Below are positions 1 to 12,700 of a DNA stretch of 64,000 nt, one piece after another. The translations under genes were made by a program, and so were the position numbers. Source of the stretch: Drosophila miranda (lineage: Eukaryota; Arthropoda; Insecta; Diptera; Drosophilidae); NCBI RefSeq assembly GCF_003369915.1, contig NC_046674.1:7006001-7070000 (forward strand), given 5' to 3'. The notes under the pieces were generated by a model. That model was not told the origin of the DNA and ran no database searches. It saw only the letters and a list, made by a program, of their open reading frames with translations. The number at the start of each line of letters is the position of its first letter. Position 1 is the stretch's first letter.

Positions 1-2870
1 CTTTTGGCTTTATAACTCACTCAAGTTTCATTCCAGCCATAAACTTCCTTTATCCCCCCCCCCGCCCATCCTTTCACCTCCCCCTCCACCACTCACTTTC
101 CAGCATTAAGTCGAGTGGAACTGTTGATTTCCCTCTTTTAATTCCGCTTCACCTTAACGTTGTCAGAATACAACCAGTTGGGGTGGGGGGGTTCCCGTCC
201 CACTTAAACCCATGAATGTAACATTTATCCTTAACAATATCCTCCATGGGGCTCCACCTACCACAAATAGAAGCTGGGAAAAAAAAAAACTGTGACTTTT
301 GCTAACAGATTTCATGACGCCTCAAAGTTTCATAGAGTTCCGCCCATAAATTATCATTTGGCAGCAACAGAAGCAGCAGCCACGCCCCTACTTAAACGCC
401 CTCAGGACACTAAAAGTCATGGCCTGGCGGGATGATTCTTTCGGTGTAAGGAAGGCTGCTGCATCGCATTATATGCCGCACATTGCCGCAAGTCGTTTTC
501 TTATCAGTTCTTCCTGCGGCTTCCGATTTAGCCATCCACCCTACCCTGCCCCACCCAACCCCCTTCTGAGGGCTAACATGGAGCTAAGTTTTTGGAGCCT
601 TGGCCATAATGACGTTGCCAAGACCAAAGCTGAGACTGAAACTGAAACTGAAGCCGACACGTTCTTTGGCCCCTTATCATCGTTTATTGTGTTGCTACAT
701 ATTTTATTTTTTGGGCGACTTTTGCCAGCAAAAGGCGCAACAACTTTCGCCAGTGCCTGTGCTCGTTATTATCCTATTAGGATGTGACAGCGCCAGCACA
801 GCAAAGTTTTCATTCACACAGACACAGAGAGAGCGCCACACACAGATACGATGCTCGGTGTGGCTGTGACCCACATGTCGTATACATAACGCGCTTTATA
901 TACTTTTCGCCTTTGAGTCAAAGCCGGCTCAAAGACATTACAAGCTCGTTAAAGTGAAATCAATGTTGTTTTTGTTCTGTCCGTCCTGCCCCTCCCCTCC
1001 CCTCCCCGTCGTGTCCTGTCGTGTCCGTCCGGCTGTCCAGTTTATTTAGCTATATATTTTTATTTCATTATACGGATTTTGCCTGCCTCTTTGCTGTTAT
1101 CTGCTGGCTGTTCTGTTTATGGGACAGCTACTTCCCGGCTAACTGACCATGAAAACTGTCCGCCAGGCAGGGAAGACGGCAGGGCAGAAGAAATAAAGTT
1201 AAGCAAAATATACTCTCATTGTAAGACAATACTCGCACTGAAAGGGCGTCAAGATAGGGGACAAGTATTGCATTACATTTCTTCCTTTCTTGTTTTTTCT
1301 GTTTTGCCAAAGTAATGGACATTTGGGGGATTTTCTTGGGGGTAGAGAGCAATTTCAACAATTCAAATAAACGAATGGAGTTGGACTTTCAGTCTGTTAC
1401 GGAATTCTGTTACAGTCATTGCAAATAACGCCGAAAGGCAACTATTCATAAATTCAGAATCGTGTTACCATTACTCGAGATCGTTTGGGTACGGATTACA
1501 GACAGAGACTGCCGGAATTTATGGAATCAGAACCGAGAATCGACGAGTACCTGTTTATGAGAATCAGAAGAACCTGCGCTATCTTTTCAGGAACACAAAA
1601 TCAATCGTATACAATAATCGCTCGCTCACATTTCTGTTTATCAAAATCTTTCGAAAAACAATGCCATTTCGGGGAATCGTAAATCGCAAATAGCTTTTCA
1701 TTGACTCTTAATTTGAGATCAAGAGATCTGTTAATATGTGAGTCCAATAATTCCAGCCAGTGCCCCTCGTCATTCCCTTGAAATTGTTGCAACACAGAAG
1801 AATAAATACGAGTACCTACGAATCCGAATCCGAATCCGATTCAGAGATTACTCATTCTTTGGCGGCAATTAGTCACTTGCGAGCGCACTTGTGGCCCGAT
1901 CCGAACGGAATAAATCCATACATCTCTGCGCATACAAATGTAAAAAGATTTTTGAATTTTTTAATTTTTGAATGTTGTTTTTTTGTTTGTTGTATTTGCA
2001 TTTTACATTAATCCGGTGAAGTGCTGAGGGCGTGGGCGTGGGCGTGGGAGAGGGTGTTGTCATGGGATTGTTCAGATTTGCATTTCGCACACGCCTTGGC
2101 CTGGAAATGCGGAATGGAGGCAACGATCTTTTACAGTTGCCATCTTTCTCGTTTCCCCGCAATTAATATGCGTGTGCAAGTGTGCAACAGTGATCGATCG
2201 TTGGTGCAGCACCGATGATGCACGTGACGCGTGCGTGCGAGCGAGCGAGCGAGCGAGCGTGCACTCATCCGAAATTCCAGCTGCCTTTCCTGTCTCTCTT
2301 CGCTTCTACTTTTTGTGTTTGTGCAAATTTACGACCTGTTGGAAATGAATTTGTTTGCCGCCGTCGCGTTAGCGGCCGCTGATTTCGATCTAAGCTTTTA
2401 AGCTCTTTTCTCGAGAGAGCGGAGCATAGCGGAGCGGAGCGGGAGAGAGAGCAGAGCAACAGATGCCGGCTAACTAACCGGCAAAAACCGGTGAGTGAAG
2501 AGAGTGCAGCTAAAACAAGAAAGAAAGACTGACTGTCGTATGCCGCGGCTTTTGATACCCTAACAGATCGATCGTTCTCAAGGCAGATCGGAAAATGTTT
2601 GGCGGTCCTTGTCCAAGTCCAAGTCCCTAGTCTTAAAGTAGTCAAGGGTTTAAAAATAGCCAAACTAAAGCGCTGCACTTGGAATGCGGGCCAAAAGAGA
2701 GCCGAGAGCCCGCTGCCCAACCGAGCCGATCTTCGCTGCACAAAGCTGCGGCTCTCTCCCCCACACGCTTTCTCTCTCTCTCTCTCTCTCTGCTTGGTAA
2801 CGCATCATCGCGTCATCGCTCGAAGAGCTCTCTTCGATTGCTGGCTGGCTCGCGCTCTTTCGCCCGATCG
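1..2870. other. Upstream non-coding region
   Basis: No convincing coding exon is seen on either strand; the open frames are low-complexity and lack splice or start context. The stretch holds simple-sequence tracts: a C run near 54-63, a GAATCC-type repeat near 1818-1840, a GAGC repeat near 2238-2260 and a CT tract near 2769-2797 just upstream of the proposed promoter. It is most likely intergenic or regulatory DNA of the long plus-strand gene that follows. Confidence 0.5.
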
Positions 2871-2875
2871 CAAGC

Positions 2876-2911
2876 TTTAAATGTGTGTGGCGCAAGCTTG
2901 GGGGCTCAGTT
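2876..2911 (+). promoter_or_regulatory. Candidate core promoter (TATA-like box plus initiator)
   Basis: A TTTAAA TATA-like hexamer at 2876-2881 lies 32 bases upstream of the A of TCAGTT (2906-2911), which matches the insect initiator TCAKTY. A CT/GA tract of the kind bound by GAGA factor lies about 80-110 bases upstream. The sequence that follows has the A-rich look of a fly 5' UTR and ends in a splice donor. The spacing and match are seen directly; transcription from here is inferred. Confidence 0.5.
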
Positions 2912-3279
2912 TTTTTTGGCTTTCAACGCGTGAGGAGCCTTGCCAGCACCGCAGCAGCAGCACTAGCAGCACTAGCAGCACTAGCAGCACTAGCAGCACC
3001 GTAACAATTGCCGCCAATCAATTAAGTTCCGTTTAGTGATGCAAACACCGAAACTACTCGTATGCTATAGCAGAAGCCGTAGTTAAACAAACTCGAAGGG
3101 CGCCACGCAAGAAACAAATAAAAGGCATAAATGCAGTGAAGTGAAACAAACAAGAAATTAATAATCAAGTGAAAGAAACAAAACCAACAGAAACAAACAA
3201 ACAAACAAACAACGAAAAGCATGTGAACAACAACAAAAAACAGCACAGTTTTATGCTCGAAAAAGAATTTACGTGGCAG
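2908..3279 (+). other. Probable non-coding first exon (5' UTR)
   Basis: The stretch begins at the proposed initiator, carries a nine-base repeat (CAGCACTAG type, about 2950-3000), then A-rich sequence full of AACAAAC and GTGAAGTG typical of Drosophila 5' UTRs. It ends at GGCAG followed by GTGTGT at 3280, a usable donor. The nearest strong plus-strand acceptor before a start codon is at 9451, so it probably belongs to the VWC-like membrane protein gene. The linkage is inferred. Confidence 0.4.
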
Positions 3280-6200
3280 GTGTGTACGGGGGAGCACATA
3301 GCTCCAGAGAGCAGTAGTGGTGGCATTCCACAAAGAGATTGTACATAATCTATATATTATATATTATATGGGTATGAAAACCGAACCGAAATCATTTTTC
3401 AAGTGTTGCAGGGCTTCGTTTCGCTTTTTGCTACCGTCGCCACCGTCTCCATCGTCTCCATCGTCTCCATCGTCCCCATCATTCGCTCTCTTTGTTGTTC
3501 GCCCGATTATATAAGCCGCAGCATAAAAAGTAGAAGGGTAATGTCGGTAGCGTTGCTAGCGTTGTTTGTTGGCCCATACCCAGGCAGGCACCCAGGCACC
3601 GAGGCACCCAATATGGCTATGCAAACAAAACCTACACACCGGCACAGTACAGCACAGTGGGACATACAAACGACTCTCCACTGTCGACTGTCGACCCAGT
3701 CGACTGTCGAGTCTCGAGTCCGTCCCGCGTACATAGATAAGATAGCATAGCTAATAATAGTATAACAAGAGGGAAAACTGTACGGAATAACGTCATTTAT
3801 AAAATATTTATGGATTTTTTGTGTGTGCCGCCCGTTGCCCGTTGCCTGTTTTGTGTTTTTTTTTTTTTTTTTTTTTTTTTGCTAATTTTCAATTCAATTT
3901 TCATTCAACAAGGTTTCCAGATGCTGTGCTTGTGCTTTATATTTAAACATTATTCACAGGCATTTGCTAAATAATAAACAAATTATAAATAGGTAACTTA
4001 ATAAAAAGGCAAACGGCAAAAAAAAACACACACAAGATAAATAGAGAGACAAATAGTCTAAACAGACAGACAGACAGACAGTCGTACGGACAGCTCTGAA
4101 AGCTTTTTGTACCCACCACCACCTCGTATGCTTTATGTATCTTTGTATCTGTCCCACTCGATCCGATCGGCTCTCCCTTGGCTACGTCTCTGCCTCTCGT
4201 CTCGCTTTTTGGCATGTATTTTGTTTACACTGCCACAAATCAAGGTTAAAAGCGTCAAGCGCGCAAATGGACAGAAATTAGTCGCATAGGTGGAAGTGAA
4301 TTTATCGCAATGATCGAACAATTTGATTTCATTAGCCATTTATGTCGGTGCGTCGGTGCCTCGGTGTAGCTGTCGGTTGCGTGTGCCCCACACACACAGA
4401 TTCCCCCCACTCGTTCCCGTTCCCCCTCGCCGCACACGCACGCACCGTGGAAGACTTATTACTTGGTAGCTTACCCGCAGAACAGGGGAAGGGGCAAGGG
4501 ATGGGGCAAGGGATGGGGCAAGGGCGGCAAGGGCAAGCTTTAAAGAAATACCCGAAATGCCGAAAAATATGAAACCAGAGCAAGTAAATAAAACACGAGG
4601 AAGCTTATGGGAGGCAATGGTGTCGAAGTTTATATACTCTGGGGAAACGTGCTAATGGATAAGGGATACTCCAACACATTGGGGTCTCGTTCGGGTATGA
4701 AAGGATTCGAAATTCTGCGAACGATGCACAAAAATTACCCCTCCACATGTCATATTTTGTGAGAATTATAAATCATCCGTTAATCAAATTTTGGCACGAA
4801 CTGATTGCTGGAATGGGACACAAATGGGGTTCAATTTTTAAGCGCTTTTGCGTTTCTTTAGTTAAGACCATTTGAAGGACCGTTGACCATTGGAAAGGAT
4901 CTGTCTAGATGCAGTTTACTCAGGGTTGAGGCAGGATAAGGTTTCGTTTTGGCTATGAAGAATCTCTTTGTATTTTGAAGAAGAAACTCCTTTCGTTGTG
5001 CGAACTCTTTTGATTGTTGTTCCAAGCTTATCTCTTATCAAACCAGAACCTCTCTTGGTTGGGGATCTTTCCCTATCATAACCCTATAACCTCTTGAGTA
5101 ATCAAAGAAAAAGTTGCTAACACATTTTGGGGCCATGCTCAAAGCCAAAAAATAGAAATGTTGATGAAAGTTTAGCAGGTGATTGGCCAGGCCGTTCAAC
5201 TGCTCTAGAAAACTTTGCAGACTCTCCTCCCACCTTGAAAAAAGGGTAGGGTACATATAATATATCTCGTACATATGAAAAGCGAGAGGCGGCATCCACG
5301 GACGGGCAATCAGAGGTCAGAGCGAGGCAAAGCAACTAAAAGACGAGACGAGACGACGGCTCCGACAGCCGACAGCCGACGGACTATGCTTTTGGTCCGA
5401 AATTCGACTCCGAGTTGCAATGTGTGGAAAAGAGATGGAAAGCAACAGCAAAGACAGAGAAAGAGAGCAACAGAAGCAGAAAGAGCAAAGCTTCGGCCAA
5501 AGCCTCTCTTTTGGCTCACCCTTACAGCCCCCTCCTTCCCTCCCCCCCGTACGACCAATATACCCTTTGTAATCATCGTCTTCATCTCTTTCGACCAACT
5601 CTCTGAGCCGCCTTCTTCTCTTACCCTTCGCCCGCATGGAGTACCATTCAAATCTCCGTTTTCTTCCCCCTCTCGACCATTCCCGATACCCCTTAGCTCT
5701 GCCATCCACTCTGCTACCCTTCAACTCCCCCCGTCCACCCCTTCTTCCATTCTCTTTCGGCCATTCAGTACCTTCCAGCTCTCCCCTTCTTCCGCCGCTC
5801 CAGTAGCTGTTTAACTCCGCTCTCTCTCTCCCTCTCTACCACTCTCTTCTCCCGCAGTCAGTACCTTTCAAGTGCGGGCTGGAGCTGGAGCTGGGGCTGG
5901 GGCTGGGGCTGCTGCTTTCCGCTGGCTTTGGCTTTGGCATCGGCATCGGCTTCAGTTCAGCTTCTGCTGGCTCATCAAAAAAGCCAAAAGTTGTTGAACG
6001 TGAAATTATTGTACGCGAACACGAGTAAATAGCAGCGGAGCAGCAAGGCAGCCCCACACGAGACTGTATCTGTGGTGTGTGTGTGTGTGTGTGTGCTTGT
6101 ATAAGTATTTATGCACACACACACACAAACACACACAGGCAGACATGAAGCAACTTTTGACTGGAAGGTTTATTTTTTTTCTTTTTGTATTTTTTGCATG

Positions 6201-9200
6201 TGTTGTTGCGACGCGACGCCAAGATAAATAGCAACAACACGAAAAGAAAACGGCAAAAAGCCGATGCTAGCGGCTAGCTCTGACACCGACGCCGACGCTG
6301 ACGCTGACGCAGACGCTGACGTCGATGCCAAAGCAGAGCAAAGCATAGATGCATCAGATTTCGCATTCAAGTGAAATTTATGGCAATCATAAAGCTTAAC
6401 TTGCTTTCGAGGTAAAATATGATGAACAGCAGCAGCAACAACAACAGTACTAGCTACGCGGGAAGGGGAAGGAAAGAGAGGAATAAACTGAAAAGTAAGC
6501 AGTGGAAGAAGGAGTAGAACAAGCAGTAGAAACATCACAGAAGAAGTACTCTTGAGAGAGAGAGAGAGAGAGCAGTGGAAGAAGCAGTTTTAAAAGCAGT
6601 TTTGAAGCAGCTCGAAGTTAAAGATCAAAGCAGTAGAAGCAACGGTACTCGTAAAAGCTGCAGCGGAAGCACAACAAAAATGAATAGGCGAAGCAGCAAA
6701 TGCAGAGCAGGCTTCAGCATAAACATAAGAATGAACGAATATAATACGCATATTTTCGTTCTTCGAGTGGCATACCGTATGAATAGCACTTTAAGCACTT
6801 TAATAAACGGAAGCACAAGCAGGAGGAGCAGTAGAAAAGGCATCATCAGAAGCGGTTGTGTTAAGCAGTGGAGTGGAAGCAGGAGAGGGGGAAAACGCTG
6901 CAGCACAGGCAGCAATGGCAGAGGCGTCAGCAGAATAAACTTACAGTTAACATTTGGCATACGTCAGCATTTCATAGTTCAGTTGACGCACCGCTCCCGC
7001 TCCCGCTGCCGCTCCTAACCACAGAGAGAGAGAGAGAGAGAGAGCAGCAGTTATCGCTGCCAAGCCATTGCCCCACCACCCACCACCCACCGCACGTAGC
7101 AACAGCAACAACCCCGCCACCGCACAGGTCGCTGCTTCGATCGCGCGACGTAGGCAAGAAAAGCGCTGCCTCAGCGCATGGCTTTCTTGCTGGCTGCTGC
7201 CGCTATCAACAGATTAGTCATCTACACACTATGCGATTGCCATACACACATGCACACAGATAAGCGGATATATTCCACAGATACAAAGACACATAAGGGG
7301 TAAAAGAATGCCCCAAAGGTATGTACATATGTACATACTATGTGTTTCCCCCTTCAGTGTGTACACTCATGCAGCGGGAACAAATAGAAACTTTTAATCA
7401 AATATGTACTTTAGATAGTTATAGATAGATAGATACATAGATAGAAATCTAGCCCACCCTAGAGTAGACACGTACCTGCACAAGATTCACTCAACCCAAC
7501 GAAAGTGAGAAGCGAGTGAAAAGAGTGAAAACAATGGCCCAAAGGGGGAGAGGATGGGAGAAATCTGAGAGAAAACCAATCTGATAAGATCTGTACTTTT
7601 GCTGGATGCATCTACACTTGTGTGCACTTACGGTCTTTGTATCTTTCCATCTTCTTTTCTAAAGCGAAAGTGTGCGATGGGGCAGTGAAGGCAAGGTGTT
7701 AAAACAGGAAGCACAGATTACTAGATGTTTACCTTAGATATACTATGTATGTACGAATGCACATGGAAAGATTGAATATCCAGCGAAAGTTCAAAGAAGA
7801 TAAGATACGATCGGCACTTCAGAAAGTTCCAGATAGATAGTTACAATAGCTGAACGATAGATGTGTATTTCCAAGCGGAAAATCTACGTAACAGAGGAAG
7901 CACAAATCTTAAGATGAGATAAGATCTGTTAGCTTAGATCAGCGGCAGACACAGATCCAGGTCACTGAGAACGGGACACATCGTAGGACACCTTATGCAC
8001 TGGCCTGTCTATCGTTTGGGTTCAGTAAACCTGAACTTTTTATTGCTCTACTGTTTCGCCATCTAGCTGATGATGAACTCTTTCTTTCGAGCACTTCAAG
8101 TGTGTGCTCAATGTGTTGCTGAACCTGTGACGGACGACCAGCAGGTACCTAGCCGGCTAGGCAGTACAATTCCCCGAAATTTCCATGAGCCCCATGAGCC
8201 TCGGTTTACAGAGTGTCTCATGGGGGAGCAGGGAGCAGAGATATGCAGAATGCAAGACTCTCTGGCTTATTGGTTGTGTGACAACAGACAAAAGAAGCCC
8301 CAGTAATTAAAGCGGAATTCCAGGAACTCATCTACGAAATCTCAGATAAGATACGGCAGAACAGGCTGAAAGGCAAGGAAGATACTGCAATTTAAGCCAA
8401 ACAGACACGGACACGGACACAGCCACAACCACAACCAGATGCCAAAAACGATGCCAAACTCAATTTAAAGAGAGGGAGAGGACGGAGCATCCATCCCATG
8501 TCCATGCCCAGGGATTCTGTCATCAGTCTCTGGTCTGCACCATAAATCTCCCGCCACCCTCCTGCTACCCGCAAAATGAGAGCAGACGGAGATACGTTTA
8601 GAATTTGATTGAATGAATGTGAAAAGCAAATCATCGTCCGAGGCATTCAATGCCAATACTCTGTAGCACACACGCAAAATTTGTTCGATGCGGGAGATGG
8701 CTTTACCTGTGGAACCGTCTCCAGTCCTCCCCTCCCGCCCAAGCCCGATGCCCCATGCCTCATGCCCCATGCCTCCTGCCTCATGCTACCGTGTGTTATT
8801 CTGGCTTTATCAGTCGCTCGTTCTTTTTGTTGTTCTTGTTGGATCTCTGTCCCTCTCTCGCTCCCTCTCTCTGTGTGCTTTCGGTGCACAAACATTTTTC
8901 AGTTGCGGCTCGCTCGCTCTCTCTCCCTCTCCCTCTCTCTCTCTCTGCCCGTCTTTTGTGTGTGTGTTGCCGGGGAAATGGGTGACCCCGAGACCCTCGT
9001 CGCGCCGTACTACCCCTCGGACGTACGGACGTACTGGCAGGCAGTTGGTTGGTCATTAAAACTACTCGCAGAGTCGAAAAAAAGGTTTCTATTTTTAGCA
9101 GTGATACAACAGAGCAGAAACCCCCAAACAAAACCAAAAACCAAAACCAGAGCCAGAGCCAGAGAGAACTTTTGCTCAATCAAATCGAATCTAAACGAAA

Positions 9201-9451
9201 CGAACCGTTTTTCGGGGCAGGCACCTTTCGTTTACTCTTATTAACGCTTCCCCACTTCGGAGCTAGTGCCCACTACTGCCTTTGGCATGTATCTGTATCT
9301 GTACCCGTATCCGTATCCGTATCCGTTACTGTATCTGTATCTGTATCTGTAGCTGCTCTGAATGCAGTATATATTTCATCAAATTTTTGTACTCGCAATA
9401 AATTCTCATCGTCTCCCATTTCTTTCCTCGTTTCTTTTTTTTTTTTTGCAG
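3280..9451 (+). other. Inferred 5' UTR intron, rich in simple repeats
   Basis: About 6.2 kb without a supportable coding exon. It contains many low-complexity tracts: a T run near 3856-3880, a TG repeat near 6072-6095, GA tracts near 6555-6573 and 7023-7044, CT tracts near 8908-8946, and TGTATC/CCGTAT hexamer repeats near 9290-9350. The region 6400-6920 is dense in AAGCAG/GAAG units. The 179-codon open frame at 5275-5814 is low complexity and lacks coding character. The right end is a long pyrimidine tract and CAG at 9449-9451, an excellent acceptor. Confidence 0.4.
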
Positions 9452-9474
9452 TTTATTTCGTCGCAGTCGTTGAG

Positions 9475-9507
9475 ATGCCAATTGATTTTGATTTTTGCAA
9501 ATTTTAA
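9475..9507 (+). promoter_or_regulatory. Upstream micro-ORF in the 5' leader
   Basis: Between the acceptor at 9451 and the main start codon at 9706 the first ATG (9475) opens a ten-codon frame ending in TAA at 9505-9507. It lies in the proposed leader of the VWC-like gene and could dampen initiation at the main start. No conservation could be checked. Confidence 0.3.
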
Positions 9508-9705
9508 CAAGACATTTATATGATTTGATATCGCGACGAAGGAGGAATTCGCATACGAATTACAGCACAATTTTTGAGCAAAAATTCAGTGGACCGGACC
9601 GCAACGCACCGCACTGGTCGCACGGGGACGGGGCAAGGTCATATCGATTGTCATCAGCTACTGTCACACACACACACATACAGAGGCACACACGAGTCGC
9701 ACAGA

Positions 9706-12700
9706 ATGGCTAGCCTGCTGCACAAGCCTGGGAGGTGCTTGCACCATATGCTTATAATATATGGACTAATATTTGTATCCAGTGCAACGACACGTAAGTA
9801 GAAGAAACAGAGACACATCTGACTCCGACTCCCACTCCAACACCCACTCCCACTCCCCCTCCCCCTCCATGCATCGGAATCTGCTGAATGTTTACCCAAG
9901 AGTTATTAAGTGTCGAGAGAACATTTTAATTTATATTCGTGCTCACATATGTATATACATACATATGTGTATGCACATATTTATTTATCGCACTTGTCGC
10001 TGTATTTATTGTCTGGTCTATTTGTTTATGACCTTATCAAATTGTATGAGTATCATCAGGTAGTTTAGCATCCCCTCCACGATGCAGAACAGCAAGACAT
10101 TGTTCAGCTTAAACAATCCACAGGCTCTAACCGCAAATATGTGCTCGGCATTCTTTAGGTACAGTCCGTAGTAGTGAAGCTGCAGAGGTGATAAACCGAT
10201 TAATAATCGAATAAAAAATCAAAATTATCTCCATTTTGGAGTGCTTTGCAACTGAACAGAAAAGCGATAGCATTGAGTAATAGCCAAAATCGATTAATAA
10301 TCGAGAAAAATGTCACAAAGATTAAAGTTCAGAGAAACGAATCGATAAATGAAGGATCCCGCAAAAGTGGCGAATTATAATCGATTAATAATCGAAGGAA
10401 ATATAAAAAACATTTTTCCGAATCGTTTTAAGCGCTTTAAGTAATTCGATAAACAAAAGAGCTATAAATCGATTAATAATCGAATGAAATATCACAACAA
10501 TTTAAATTTTTTAAAGTTTTGGGCGATTTTGCATCACAGATAAGATGTGCCTACGATGTCTCCTGGTTCATTTAATTTATAAAATTCCCTGATTTTACAC
10601 AGAAAGCCTCCGCTTTGATTTATCCATGAAGAACTTACAGTTTCATTGAGCTGTTTGACCGTGCCACCCGGGGGCAGGGCCAGCACACCACTCCTGAGTA
10701 CCTCCCGGGTGTGGGCGAAGCGACGGATCATCCGATGAGTGAGGCATATGACCAGGACGAGATTGGCGAGGAGGCCCGTTACGAAGGCCATGGCGTAATA
10801 GTTGAAGGGGAAGGCGCGGTGGTATTTTCGCAGAATGAATTTGCTGTAGTGCATGAAGTATGTGAAGAACATTTGCACCATGCACTCCATGGCCACCAGG
10901 CTCACAAAGCAGACAGCCTGGAGGCCGGTGAGCGAGCATATGGAACGGAACAGGGCCAGCAGCTGGTGGTGGACGTGGAGCAGGCGCCAGAGCTCGAGGG
11001 CCAGCCACGTCTGCTGGCTGTGGTACAGCTGCTGACGCCGTCGAATGAGGGGAGCCCGGAGGGAGGCGGCATCCGCTAGGAGCCTGGCCAGCAGTTGATT
11101 TGAATGATGCCCCAGGTGGTCGAGCAGCACCAGGACCAGGACGTAGAGGCCCAGGGAGAGCCGCAGGATCAGTTGGCAGGCGTAGATGAACAGCAGGCTG
11201 AAGGCGTACAGGAAATTTTCCCTCACCGCGGGGTCCCACGACATTATCTGGAGGGTGTGCACCGGCGACAGTATAAACACCCCGATGAGCACACCTACGA
11301 TTAGCAGGTTGCCCCTCGTGGACAGACGGTCGATGGACTGCCTCAGCTCTGGGGTGTGCATCAGACGCATCAACCGGCGGCGACACCTGAGCAACTGGTT
11401 CAGACACCCGACGATCTCCTCCTGCTTCGTGGTGTGGATGCAGAGCGTGGCAAAGGCGCAGAGCAGCATCAGGACATAGCGGTTGAAGCCAATCAGCAGG
11501 AGCAGCCGGTTCTGGCGCAGAAAGGCCATCCGATGGTAGACCGAGGCGAAGGCGACGGGCGAGAAGCAGCCCACGAAGACGACCATCGCATAGCCATGGA
11601 TGCGCCAGTAGAGGGACTGCCGGACCCGCTGCCCTACACGCGGCGTGGAGGCAGCCACCAAGCCAAAGACCTTGGCCAGTCCGTAGAGCACGAGTAGCGC
11701 CGCTATCGCCACTTTTCGTAGCCAGTAAAATGTCAAACCCGCCAACGACGACGACGCCATATCGTTGTGAATGCAACTGGCATTCTGTGCGGTGCGCCAC
11801 AGAGAGTCGAGGACACATAATCGAATCAAAGCCAAAGGCAATGGCGCATTGGCGCATTGGAGCATTGGTTACGCCAGCTATTAGCCTGATTGAATTTCAT
11901 TTAGCCAAGGCGTTCACTCAGCCAGATATAATCTCTGGCTCTCTGGCTCTGTCTCTGGCTCTGTCTCTGGCTCTGACTCTGGCCCTCAGATATACACATG
12001 TAACACATTCAACGAGCAGTCACCGCCCACAACAAAAGGGTTTCATGGATACGATGGATACGATGGATACGATGGATATGGATGGATGGATGGATGGATG
12101 AATGAACGGGATGCACTGGGCAAACGTTTGACACACTTTGTAGCCTTGAAAGCCTAAGCATTGCGTTCTCCTACGTCTCTCCTATGTGCAAATTTCCCAT
12201 AAGCAAATGGCTTGCAGAGATTTTGAAAGTAGGAGTGTCCCAGTTTTGTCCAGTGTAGGCAACCCTGCGGATAGGCAAACGCAAATCACATTTCAGTTAG
12301 ATATTGCATCTGTTAGATACTCCAACGAAAATTAGGTGAAATCAAAGAGCTTATGGTCTGTGGCTTGCTCTCGACACTCTCTGTGTCTCTCTGAGTACAG
12401 TTTTGAGCATCCAAATCAGTCAATATCCAAGTGGCTTTGCCCCATTTCTCTCACCTGTGAATGGCTGAACGGTGAAACACGAAGGGGGGGGCTGTGCTGT
12501 GCTCTGCTGTGCCCCCGTTTACGGGTTAAGATGGATTCAATCTGGGATTCCAATCAATGTCGAAGCGGGCGAGTGGATCGGAGAGGGGGATGGAGATGGG
12601 GATAAACTAACAATTTAAATTCCTGACACACTTCCTTTCGGTGTGCTATACGAAAGAGTGATTTCTGTGGCTCTGGCCACATTCTGTATCTGTATCTGTA

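Noticed and set aside
2265-2741. A 158-codon minus-strand open frame
   Set aside because: It lies just upstream of the proposed promoter, is Arg/Leu/Ser-rich without domain features and lacks coding bias.
5275-5814. A 179-codon open frame on the plus strand
   Set aside because: Low-complexity Ser/Pro/Arg composition, overlapping long frames on the opposite strand, and no splice or start context; typical of unstructured pyrimidine-rich DNA.
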